A DNA stretch of 64,000 nt from assembly GCF_900110925.1 (NCBI RefSeq), contig NZ_FOFP01000002.1, positions 62,001-126,000 of the forward strand, given 5' to 3'. The stretch comes from Pseudomonas cuatrocienegasensis (GTDB lineage Bacteria > Pseudomonadota > Gammaproteobacteria > Pseudomonadales > Pseudomonadaceae). The notes under the pieces are model-generated. The model was not told where the DNA came from and searched no databases. It saw only the letters and a program-made list of their open reading frames with translations. A program made the position numbers and the translations under genes. Below, in pieces: positions 17,622-25,131 of this stretch (the stretch's first letter is position 1; every line of letters starts with the position of its first letter).

Positions 17622-17680
17622 GGTCTGTTGCCGTTTCGTCGCAAGCCGCGTTGCCGGGAACGAAATGGCAACAGACCCTA
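17619..17680. repeat. Inverted-repeat hairpin element, copy 2; probable bidirectional terminator of sodC and flhB
   Basis: A 62 bp element starting tagggtctgttgccgtttcg and ending cgaaatggcaacagaccct-a. The arms pair over about 20 bp with one G-T mismatch. Because it begins with TAG on both strands, it provides the stop codon of sodC (17619-17621) and of flhB (17678-17680 on the minus strand). It occupies the whole space between the two convergent genes and could fold in either transcript. Confidence 0.9.
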
Positions 17681-18814
17681 CTCGTCGCGGCGTAAATCCG
17701 GCGGAATTGGCAGGTCGGGCAAGGGACCGGGACGCTTGGCCTTGCCTGCCTGGTACTGACGAATCTGATAGACGTATGCCAGCACCTGCGCCACGGCCAG
17801 GTACAGGCCTGCAGGAATCTCCTGGTCCAGCTCCGTGGAATAGAACACCGCCCGCGCCAGGGCTGGAGACTCCAGTAGCATCACCTTGTGCTCCTGGCCA
17901 ATCTCACGAATTTTCAGGGCGGTGAAGTCACTGCCCTTGGCCAGCAGCACCGGCGCATTGCCTTTTGTCGGGTCATATTTCAGGGCCACGGCAAAGTGGG
18001 TCGGGTTGGTGATGATCACGTCAGCCTCGGGCACGGCCTGCATCATGCGCCGGTCGGCCATTTCACGCTGCAACTGACGGATACGCTGTTTGACCTCCGG
18101 CTTGCCCTCGCTGTCCTTGTACTCGTCACGCACTTCCTGCTTGGTCATCATCAGCTTCTGTTTGTTGTCCCAGAGCTGAAACGGCACATCGACTGCTGCG
18201 ATAAGAATCAGCCCCAGGGATATCCACAGAGCACTCCAGCCAACCACCTGAGCAGCGTGCATGATCGCTGACTCGAGTGGCTCATGGGCGATAGCCAGCA
18301 AGTCGTCGCGGTCCATCGCCAGCACCACCAGCGCGACCACAAGGATGACCGTGAACTTGCCCAGGGCCTTGAGCAACTCCACCAACGCCTTGACCGAGAA
18401 CATGCGCTTGAGCCCGGCCAACGGGTTCATACGGCTGAATTTCGGCGCCATGGCCTTGGCCGAGAACAGCCAGCCACCCAAGCCGATAGGGCCGATGATC
18501 GAGGCGATGAACAGCACAACGATCAAGGGGGCAATGGCTTCCAGCGCCATGTAACTGGCCCCCAGCAAGCCGGTGGTCATGCTGCTCTCGTCCATGATCG
18601 CGCTGCGGGTAAGCGAGAAGCTGCCGCGCATGATTTCCAGCATCGAATTGCCCAGGCTGCCGCCGGTGGCGAGCAGCGCGCCCACACCAGCCAAGGTCAC
18701 GACCAGTGTGTTGAGCTCACGCGAACGGGCGATCTGGCCCTTGTCACGCGACTCGCGCAGGCGTTTCTCTGTGGGTTCCTCGCTTTTGTCTGCACCACTT
18801 TCCGACTCTGCCAT
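17678..18814 (-). CDS. flhB: Flagellar export switch protein FlhB
   Basis: 378 residues. Four membrane helices occupy about 35-215, followed by the cytoplasmic domain with the autocleavage motif NPTH (270-273), then FAVALKYDPTKGNAPVLLAKG. Cleavage and interaction with FliK switch export from rod/hook to filament substrates. The last residues are DLRRDE, and the stop codon comes from the adjacent repeat. It is first in the transcribed sense after fliR, separated by 9 nt. Confidence 0.97.
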   Translation of the reverse strand: MAESESGADKSEEPTEKRLRESRDKGQIARSRELNTLVVTLAGVGALLATGGSLGNSMLEIMRGSFSLTRSAIMDESSMTTGLLGASYMALEAIAPLIVVLFIASIIGPIGLGGWLFSAKAMAPKFSRMNPLAGLKRMFSVKALVELLKALGKFTVILVVALVVLAMDRDDLLAIAHEPLESAIMHAAQVVGWSALWISLGLILIAAVDVPFQLWDNKQKLMMTKQEVRDEYKDSEGKPEVKQRIRQLQREMADRRMMQAVPEADVIITNPTHFAVALKYDPTKGNAPVLLAKGSDFTALKIREIGQEHKVMLLESPALARAVFYSTELDQEIPAGLYLAVAQVLAYVYQIRQYQAGKAKRPGPLPDLPIPPDLRRDE

Positions 18815-18823
18815 GGCTGGCTC

Positions 18824-19600
18824 CTATGGAATCCGCGCCATCTCGCGCAGCAGTTGCAAGGCTTCGGTGGCGAAGACCTGATACTGGGAGAGGATATCGG
18901 CCATACCAATCCAGACAATGACCAGCCCGAGCACCAGAGTCAGTGGAAAACCGATGGAAAAGATATTCAGCTGGGGCGCGGCGCGGGTCATCACGCCGAA
19001 GGCAATGTTGACGATCAGCAATGCCGTCACGGCCGGCAGCACCAGAATCAACGCAACACCGAACACCCAACCCAGCTTGGTGGCGATCTCCCAGTAATGC
19101 TCGACCATCAGCCCACTGCCGACCGGCAGCGTGACGAAACTCTCGGCCAGTATCTCGAACACCACCAGATGACCGTTCATCGCCAGAAACAGCAAGGTCA
19201 CCAGCATCAGAAAGAACTGCCCGATCACCGCCACAGAAACGCCGTTGGCCGGGTCGACCATGGAGGCAAAACCCAGCCCCATCTGCATGGCCACGATCTG
19301 CCCGGCAACCACGAAGGTCTGGAAGAACAACTGCAGAACAAAGCCGAACATCACCCCTATGAGAATCTCCTGGGCGATCATCAGGAACGTCTGCAGGTTG
19401 ATCGCATCCACCACCGGCATCGGCGGCAGATTGGGCACCAGCACCACGCAGATGGCCAGGGCAAAATACATGCGCACGCGCATTGGCACCAGTTGAGTAC
19501 CGATGATCGGCATCACCATAAGCATCGCGGCGATGCGAAACAGGGGCAGCATGAACGCACCGACCCAGCCGCCAATCTGGGTATTGCTGAGCTCGAACAT
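18824..19600 (-). CDS. fliR: Flagellar export protein FliR
   Basis: 258 residues with about six membrane segments spread along the length (for example FMLPLFRIAAMLMVMPIIG, MYFALAICVVLVPNLPPM, LIGVMFGFVLQLFFQTFVVAGQ). It is an inner-membrane component of the FliPQR export gate. The gene is between fliQ and flhB; fliQ ends 1 nt before its start region. Length and order match the family. Confidence 0.96.
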   Translation of the reverse strand: MFELSNTQIGGWVGAFMLPLFRIAAMLMVMPIIGTQLVPMRVRMYFALAICVVLVPNLPPMPVVDAINLQTFLMIAQEILIGVMFGFVLQLFFQTFVVAGQIVAMQMGLGFASMVDPANGVSVAVIGQFFLMLVTLLFLAMNGHLVVFEILAESFVTLPVGSGLMVEHYWEIATKLGWVFGVALILVLPAVTALLIVNIAFGVMTRAAPQLNIFSIGFPLTLVLGLVIVWIGMADILSQYQVFATEALQLLREMARIP

Positions 19601-19601
19601 G

Positions 19602-19871
19602 TCAGCCGATCAGCATGGGGATATTCATGATCAGGCCTCGCGTGTACTCGATCATCGTCGCCGCCAACCAGGGCCCGGCGACGATCAAGGTAACCAGGAT
19701 CACCAGCAAACGCGGCAAAAAGCTCAAGGTCTGCTCGTTGATCTGTGTGGCGGCCTGGAACATGGCCACCATCAGGCCAACCAGCAGGCTGGGCATCACC
19801 ATCAAGGCAACGATGACTGCGGTCAGCCAGAGGGCTTCACGAAACAGGTCAACGGCGACTTCCGGGGTCAT
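19602..19871 (-). CDS. fliQ: Flagellar export protein FliQ
   Basis: An 89-residue protein with two membrane helices (about 15-38 and 50-75, including LWLTAVIVALMVMPSLLVGLMVAMFQAAT) flanking the short loop typical of FliQ. It packs into the FliP5Q4R1 export gate complex. It follows fliP directly, the fliP stop being 1 nt from its start. Confidence 0.95.
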   Translation of the reverse strand: MTPEVAVDLFREALWLTAVIVALMVMPSLLVGLMVAMFQAATQINEQTLSFLPRLLVILVTLIVAGPWLAATMIEYTRGLIMNIPMLIG

Positions 19872-19872
19872 C

Positions 19873-20628
19873 TCAGATACCTCCGAAACTGGCGGCGAGC
19901 GTGCCCATGATCAGCGCCCAACCATCGATAAGCACGAACAGCATGATCTTGAACGGCAGCGACACGATCAGCGGCGACAGCATCATCATACCCATCGCCA
20001 TGAGAATACTGGCCACCACCAGGTCGATCACCAGAAACGGAATGAAGATCATGAAGCCGATCTGAAACGCCGTCTTTAACTCCGAGGTCACGAATGACGG
20101 AATCAGGATGGTCAGCGGCGTGTCCTCCGGGCGAAGAATATCGGTGCGTTTGGACAGCCGCACGAACAACTCCAGATCGCTTTCTCGGGTTTGCGCCAGC
20201 ATGAAGTTCTTGATCGGCCCCTCGGCGCGGGTGATCGCCTCCTGCGCCGGCAACTGCTCGTTCAGGTATGGCTGCAACGCCTCGCGGTTAATCTGATCGA
20301 ACACCGGGGCCATGATGAACATCGTCAGAAACAGGGCCAGGCCAATGAGAATCTGGTTCGACGGTGTCTGCTGCAGCCCGAGTGCCTGACGCAGAATGGA
20401 AAAGACGATGATGATGCGGGTAAAACTGGTCATCAGCATGACGAATGCCGGGATGAACCCCAGCGCGGTCATGATCAGCAGAATCTGCAGACTGACCGAA
20501 TACTCCTGCTGCCCCTCGGTATCGGTACTCAGGGTGATGGCCGGAATCGACAGCGGGTTGTCTGCGCTGAACGCCAGTGTCGGCACCAGCAGCAACAGAG
20601 CAGGCAGCAGCAGGCGCAACCAAGGCAT
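19873..20628 (-). CDS. fliP: Flagellar export protein FliP
   Basis: 251 residues with an N-terminal cleavable signal-like segment ([21 protein letters not shown]), then four membrane helices and the family signature around [22 protein letters not shown] and [36 protein letters not shown]. It forms the core of the export gate. The start is taken as the ATG at 20628, which overlaps the fliO stop as TGATG; an in-frame GTG one codon earlier (20631) is equally supported by an AAGGA site. Confidence 0.96.
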   Translation of the reverse strand: MPWLRLLLPALLLLVPTLAFSADNPLSIPAITLSTDTEGQQEYSVSLQILLIMTALGFIPAFVMLMTSFTRIIIVFSILRQALGLQQTPSNQILIGLALFLTMFIMAPVFDQINREALQPYLNEQLPAQEAITRAEGPIKNFMLAQTRESDLELFVRLSKRTDILRPEDTPLTILIPSFVTSELKTAFQIGFMIFIPFLVIDLVVASILMAMGMMMLSPLIVSLPFKIMLFVLIDGWALIMGTLAASFGGI

Positions 20629-21071
20629 CACGATTTATCCTTCTGATCCTTGCCCAGCAACTCCATCAGACGCTGAGCGAATTCGGTCGAGGCGGGCTCC
20701 GCATCGGGTAGGTGCACCGGCTCTGCCATAACGTGCAATGGGCTGATACGCCCGGCGGTCAACCCAAGCAACACCTGCTCATGACCGACCTGCACCAGCA
20801 GCAGTCGCTCGCGTGGACCAAGGGCCTGGCTGGCGACAATCTTGATGACCTGCCCGCCCCGTGGGGTGATCTGCTGCACGCGGCGCATCAGCCACGCCAA
20901 CAAGAAGATCAGCCCCACCACCAACCCCAGCCCCAACAACAATTGGAGCAACTGGCCGGTAATACCGCTGCCAACCGACGGCAACGTCTGCGCAGCCTGG
21001 GTAACCGGCTCGGCGGCGAAGCTCTGCAGGGATACGAACGACAACGGGATAGCAGTGAGGCGTTTGAACAT
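20628..21071 (-). CDS. fliO: Flagellar assembly protein FliO
   Basis: 147 residues. A short N-terminal signal-like stretch, one membrane helix (about 40-65, [22 protein letters not shown]), then a cytoplasmic domain with [30 protein letters not shown]. FliO assists FliP oligomerisation during export gate assembly. It follows fliN by 17 nt and shares one base with fliP. Confidence 0.93.
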   Translation of the reverse strand: MFKRLTAIPLSFVSLQSFAAEPVTQAAQTLPSVGSGITGQLLQLLLGLGLVVGLIFLLAWLMRRVQQITPRGGQVIKIVASQALGPRERLLLVQVGHEQVLLGLTAGRISPLHVMAEPVHLPDAEPASTEFAQRLMELLGKDQKDKS

Positions 21072-21088
21072 GGCGGGCTCGGTTGGCG

Positions 21089-21562
21089 TTAGCGCAGTTT
21101 CTTGATGCGTTCACTCGGGCTGATGACATCGGTCAGGCGGATGCCGAACTTCTCGTTGACCACGACCACCTCACCATGGGCGATCAGCGTGCCGTTGACC
21201 AGCACGTCGAGCGGTTCACCGGCCAGACGGTCGAGCTCGACCACCGATCCCTGATTGAGCTGCAGCAGGTTGCGAATGGTGATGTTGGTGTTGCCGACTT
21301 CCATCGAGATCGACACCGGGATGTCCAGAATGACGTCCAGGTTAGGGCCGTCCAGGCTTACCGGCTGATTGAATTTCGGCGCACTGCCGAACTCCTCCAT
21401 GGGTGCGCGGGGCGCTGCTGGCGCCGCGGCTTCGCCGGCAGCGAGCATGGCGTCGATATCGTCCTGGCCTGCCGCGTCATCACCTGCCTCAGAGAGTGCC
21501 GCAGCCCACTCATCGGCGAGCGCCTGCTCCTCGGGGGAGGTGTTTTCGTTTTCGTCTGCCAT
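21089..21562 (-). CDS. fliN: Flagellar switch protein FliN
   Basis: 157 residues. The C-terminal SpoA domain (about 70-150, LDVILDIPVSISMEVGNT, VELDRLAGEPLDVLVNGTLIAHGEVVVVNEKFGIRLTDVISP) builds the C-ring. The ~65-residue acidic N-terminal extension carries GQDDIDAML (32-40), which resembles the CheY-binding peptide at the FliM N-terminus. FliN with FliM forms the rotor switch. Confidence 0.96.
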   Translation of the reverse strand: MADENENTSPEEQALADEWAAALSEAGDDAAGQDDIDAMLAAGEAAAPAAPRAPMEEFGSAPKFNQPVSLDGPNLDVILDIPVSISMEVGNTNITIRNLLQLNQGSVVELDRLAGEPLDVLVNGTLIAHGEVVVVNEKFGIRLTDVISPSERIKKLR

Positions 21563-21616
21563 CGTCGTTCCTCGGCTGGCGGGTAGCGGTTTCAGTAGGC
21601 GCGGATGCGCCTGTAA

Positions 21617-22588
21617 TTAGCGGTGGCGATCAATCGGCTCGAGCACCTGGAGCGCCAGGTTGCCCTTGTGTGCGCCGAGCTTGACCTTGAAGGTGGGAAC
21701 ACCGTTGGCCCGCATGATCACATCCTCAGGCAGCTCTACCGGGATCACATCCCCGGGCTGCATATGCAGAATGTCGCGCAGCCTGAGCTGGCGTCTGACC
21801 ACGGTGGCGCCCAGAGGTACGCTGACGTCCAAAATGTCTTCACGCAGCGCCTTGATCCAACGCTCGTCCTGGTCATCCACATCGGACTGAAAGCCGGCGT
21901 CGAGCATCTCGCGGATGGGTTCGATCATCGAATAAGGCATGGTTACATGGAGGTCGCCACCGCCACCATCGAGTTCGATGTGAAAGGTCGACACCACAAT
22001 CACTTCGCTGGGGCTGACGATGTTGGCCAACGCAGGGTTGACCTCAGAACCCACGTACTCGAAGTTGATATCCATCACGGCGGCCCAGGCTTCCTTCAGG
22101 TCGATAAACGCCTGATCGAGCACCATACGCACTACTCGCAGCTCGGTGGGCGTGAACTCCCGCCCCTCGATCTTCGCGTGGCGCCCATCGCCGCCAAAAA
22201 AGTTGTCCACCAGCTTGAACACCAGCTTGGCATCGAGAATGAACAGCCCGGTGCCGCGCAACGGCTTCATCTTCACCAGGTTAAGGCTGGTGGGCACGTA
22301 CAGCGAGTGTACGTACTCGCCGAATTTCATGACCTGCACACCACCGACGGCGACATCAGCCGAGCGCCGCAGCAGGTTGAACATGCTGATACGGGTGTAG
22401 CGGGCGAAGCGTTCGTTGATCATCTCCAGGGTCGGCATGCGCCCACGGACGATGCGGTCCTGGCTGGTCAGGTCGTACTGTTTGACCGAGCCAGGTTCAG
22501 CGGCCTCCTCAGGCTCGACCAGGCCATCGTCCACCCCATGCAGCAGCGCGTCGATTTCGTCCTGGGAAAGCAGGTCTTGCACAGCCAT
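21617..22588 (-). CDS. fliM: Flagellar switch protein FliM
   Basis: 323 residues. The N-terminal CheY-P binding motif LSQDEIDALL is at residues 7-16, the CheC-like middle domain at about 45-235 (including the GGVQVMKFGEYVHSLYVPTSLNLV region contacting FliG), and a SpoA domain at about 250-320. It receives the chemotaxis signal and controls rotation direction. It precedes fliN in the fliLMNOPQR-flhB operon. Confidence 0.97.
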   Translation of the reverse strand: MAVQDLLSQDEIDALLHGVDDGLVEPEEAAEPGSVKQYDLTSQDRIVRGRMPTLEMINERFARYTRISMFNLLRRSADVAVGGVQVMKFGEYVHSLYVPTSLNLVKMKPLRGTGLFILDAKLVFKLVDNFFGGDGRHAKIEGREFTPTELRVVRMVLDQAFIDLKEAWAAVMDINFEYVGSEVNPALANIVSPSEVIVVSTFHIELDGGGGDLHVTMPYSMIEPIREMLDAGFQSDVDDQDERWIKALREDILDVSVPLGATVVRRQLRLRDILHMQPGDVIPVELPEDVIMRANGVPTFKVKLGAHKGNLALQVLEPIDRHR

Positions 22589-22601
22589 GTTCGACCCTCG
22601 C

Positions 22602-23123
22602 CTACTGCAACACTAGATTGGTGAACAGTACCTGCTCGACCGCCAGCTTGCCGGTTTCCTTCTGCGCCAGCTCCTGCACGCTGGCGGTGGCTTGCTGACG
22701 TAGCATTTCCTTGCCGACAGGGGTGATCAGTGATTCGAAATCCTGGCTGGAAAACAGCATCACCAGGCGGTTGCGCAGCACCGGCATATGCACCTTGAGT
22801 GCGTCCAGGGCAGCCTGGTCACGGGCCATCAAGGCCACACTGACTTGCATGTAACGCGCCCGCCCCTTGTGGTTGAAGTTGACCACGAAGGCCGGCACCA
22901 GCTCTTCATAGATGGCAGTCTGTTTGACCGGCTCCTGACTTTCGACCGCTTCCGGTACTTCGGCCTCAGGCGCCGACTTGTTCAAAAAGAACCAGGTAGC
23001 CCCCACCGAAATACCGATTGCCAGCAAAAGACCGACGACGATCAGAATGATGAGTTTCATCTTGCCCGCAGGTTTGCCCTCGGCAGCCGCTGCCGGGTCT
23101 TGCGGTGCACTTTTCTTAGCCAT
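22602..23123 (-). CDS. fliL: Flagellar basal body-associated protein FliL
   Basis: 173 residues with a Lys/Ala-rich cytoplasmic tail, one membrane helix (about 24-46, LIILIVVGLLLAIGISVGATWFFL) and a periplasmic domain ending EQVLFTNLVLQ. FliL rings surround the stator units. It is the first gene of the minus-strand fliLMNOPQR-flhB run, and a sigma-54 element lies about 50 nt upstream. Confidence 0.95.
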   Translation of the reverse strand: MAKKSAPQDPAAAAEGKPAGKMKLIILIVVGLLLAIGISVGATWFFLNKSAPEAEVPEAVESQEPVKQTAIYEELVPAFVVNFNHKGRARYMQVSVALMARDQAALDALKVHMPVLRNRLVMLFSSQDFESLITPVGKEMLRQQATASVQELAQKETGKLAVEQVLFTNLVLQ

Positions 23124-23172
23124 GCCAATAATCCGTCACTGATCGGAGTTCGATCGGTTTTCAAAGGGTCAG

Positions 23173-23190
23173 GAGCAAGGGTTGTGCCAG
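23173..23190 (-). promoter_or_regulatory. Sigma-54 promoter upstream of fliL
   Basis: On the minus strand the sequence is TGGCACAACCCTTGCT, a near-perfect -24/-12 pair (GG, 10 nt, GC). The -12 GC is about 52 nt before the fliL start. fliL is a FleQ/RpoN-controlled gene in P. aeruginosa. Confidence 0.8.
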
Positions 23191-23267
23191 CTCTTCGACG
23201 CATGCATCAGGCTCTCACAACGCCGCGGCGGCGCGCAGCCAGATCAACACATCCATACCGCCTGAAC

Positions 23268-23304
23268 GCATTCGCCCGGCGCTCTTGCGAGGCCGGGCGA
23301 ATGC
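23268..23304 (-). terminator. Hairpin downstream of fliK, possible terminator
   Basis: A perfect 13 bp stem, gcattcgcccggc (23268-23280) pairing with gccgggcgaatgc (23292-23304), around an 11 nt loop that itself can pair as CTC/GAG. It lies 42 nt after the fliK stop. No T-run follows on the minus strand, so termination is likely but not certain. Confidence 0.5.
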
Positions 23305-23345
23305 AGTTTAGAACAGAGCGACGATGGACTACAGAAGGTTCTGTC

Positions 23346-24596
23346 TCAAGCGTAAAAGTCCACCATGCCGCGACCGCCGCTGATGCTCGAACGCATCTCC
23401 GCCAGCGGCCCCAGGCTGTCATCTTCAAGTTGCACCAACCCATCGCCGCCGCCATTGCGCTGCCCCTTGCCCGAGTCGCCTTCCTGCCCTTGCCAACCGC
23501 GGTTGAGCGACTGGTCAGAAACGTTGACGTCCGCCAGGTTCATACCCTGCTGGGTAAAGAGCTCACGCAGGCGATGCATCTGGCTGTCGAGCGCTTCACG
23601 CACGCCGGCATGGGCACTGGCAAAGGTCACCTGGGTCTGGTCCTGATTGACGCTGATACGCACCTCCAGGCGCCCCAGCTCCTGCGGATCAAGCTGGATC
23701 TCGGCAGACTTGAGGTTCTGGCTCGACATCAGCATCACCCGGTCGACCACCGCCTCACTCCAGCCTGTCTGCTGCATCGGCACAGGCTGCCCGGCCAGCG
23801 GTACGCGAGGCGTTTGGGTCACCTGCTGATTCACTGCCTGACTCAGGGCACTGAGCTTGCTGACGAAATTTTCCGGCGCCGTATCGACCGAGCTCTCCTT
23901 GAGCGCCTCAAGCCCCACCGCGCTCAGTTCCAGAGCCGGCTCTTCGAGCACATTGGCGACATCGCTGGTTTTTTGCGCCCCCATCGCGGCCATGGCCGAG
24001 GCGAAGCCCTGACCAGTGGTCAAGGTGGTCTGCTTGGCAGACTCGCCACTGCCCTCTTTGGCCAACGCCTCTGCCGCCCTGGCCTTGGCGCCCTGCTCAA
24101 GCGCCATCTGCACAGCAGGCAGCTGATTGAGCGCATCGATTTCCGGATCGAAGCTGGCTTCGGTGAGACTGGCCGGCCCACTGCTGGCGAGCGTACCCGG
24201 CTGGGTGGACAGCATGCCTTCTTCCGTCAGTGTCGTCGCAGGGTCGACATCGACCGCCGGCGTCTGCCCCAACAAGCTCAACAGTAACGCGGGGTCTTCG
24301 ACCACGGGGTCCGGCTGCAGCTCACTCGGCAAGGCATTGCCGCTATCGGCAAGTACCGGCTCCTCGGCGGCAGGGTCGGCTGGGGCGGCCTCTTCGGCCG
24401 CGCTGTCGCGCGACTCGGCCTTGGCGGCATCATCATTGCGCTGCGCCGCCTTGGCCTGACGCTCCTTGGCATACACATCAGCAAAGCTGGAAGACTCGTT
24501 CTTACGGGGCTCGGGCGCTTTGGCGGCGTTGTTGGGCGCTGCCGGACGCGGTTTTATTTCGGGCGCCGACTTGAGCAGCAGATCGGGGACGGACAT
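23346..24596 (-). CDS. fliK: Flagellar hook-length control protein FliK
   Basis: 416 residues from the ATG at 24596, chosen because a GGAGAG ribosome site lies just upstream and it starts MSVPDLLLKSAPE; the longer frame adds 24 unrelated residues. The N-terminal two thirds are Ala/Pro/Glu-rich and low complexity. The C-terminal ~110 residues are the Flg_hook domain, with LDPQELGRLEVRISVNQDQTQVTF, LRELFTQQGMNLADVNVSDQS. It is the exported molecular ruler that triggers the FlhB switch. A sigma-54 element precedes it. Confidence 0.94.
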   Translation of the reverse strand: MSVPDLLLKSAPEIKPRPAAPNNAAKAPEPRKNESSSFADVYAKERQAKAAQRNDDAAKAESRDSAAEEAAPADPAAEEPVLADSGNALPSELQPDPVVEDPALLLSLLGQTPAVDVDPATTLTEEGMLSTQPGTLASSGPASLTEASFDPEIDALNQLPAVQMALEQGAKARAAEALAKEGSGESAKQTTLTTGQGFASAMAAMGAQKTSDVANVLEEPALELSAVGLEALKESSVDTAPENFVSKLSALSQAVNQQVTQTPRVPLAGQPVPMQQTGWSEAVVDRVMLMSSQNLKSAEIQLDPQELGRLEVRISVNQDQTQVTFASAHAGVREALDSQMHRLRELFTQQGMNLADVNVSDQSLNRGWQGQEGDSGKGQRNGGGDGLVQLEDDSLGPLAEMRSSISGGRGMVDFYA

Positions 24597-24635
24597 GGAC
24601 ACTCTCCACACGGGGCTCGGTTCGTGCGGAGGGTT

Positions 24636-24653
24636 TTGCAAAGGGCGGGCCAA
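24636..24653 (-). promoter_or_regulatory. Sigma-54 promoter upstream of fliK
   Basis: Minus-strand sequence TGGCCCGCCCTTTGCA: GG and GC separated by exactly 10 nt, with a consensus-like TTTGCA -12 box. It ends about 40 nt before the fliK start, the same spacing as the other class II promoters here. Confidence 0.65.
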
Positions 24654-24748
24654 CTTGCCGGGAGCCAATCTGATGGTTGGCAGCGCTGCAGCATTGCGGG
24701 AGGTCTTGAGTGTTTGCCGCCTACCCGGCGGCCCACTGTCACAGGCTA

Positions 24749-25102
24749 TCAGTGGCGATAACGCTGGCGCTCGGATTTGAAAAGAATCCGCACGATGGCG
24801 AATTCTCGCTCGATTTGTTCGAGCAGTGCAGGCGCCACACTCAACTCCTCACAGCGACCGGCTTCCTCGAGCTGGCGGCACAAACCCGCCAGCAAGGTAG
24901 CACCCATGTTGCTGCAGCTACCCTTGAAGCTATGCGCCGCCAAGCGGATCGCCTGGGGATCACTGGCCTGCTGTGCCTCACGCAATACGCGCAGACGTTC
25001 CTCGGAGTCGGCCAGAAAGGTATCGAGCAGAACCGGGTACTCGTCTTCCATCACGTCCTGCAAGGCAACCAGCACGTCGCTGTCGAGGTGGGGATCAGAC
25101 AC
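24749..25102 (-). CDS. hptB: Histidine phosphotransfer protein HptB
   Basis: A 117-residue single Hpt domain with phospho-accepting H57 in AAHSFKGSCSNMGA. In P. aeruginosa HptB receives phosphate from hybrid kinases and controls HsbR, switching between swarming and biofilm programmes. It ends the gene order hsbA-hsbR-hptB on the minus strand, with 29 nt between hsbR and hptB. Confidence 0.9.
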   Translation of the reverse strand: MSDPHLDSDVLVALQDVMEDEYPVLLDTFLADSEERLRVLREAQQASDPQAIRLAAHSFKGSCSNMGATLLAGLCRQLEEAGRCEELSVAPALLEQIEREFAIVRILFKSERQRYRH

Positions 25103-25131
25103 CAGGTCACTCCATGAGCCAAGGGTCTGGA

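Noticed and set aside
18284..19630. A 448-residue plus-strand frame opposite flhB and fliR
   Set aside because: His/Gln/Asp-rich translation of the antisense of membrane helices; not a real gene.
22788..24287. A 499-residue open frame on the plus strand opposite fliL and fliK
   Set aside because: High-GC antisense frame with His/Arg/Gln-rich sequence and no domain; the opposite strand encodes clear FliL and FliK.
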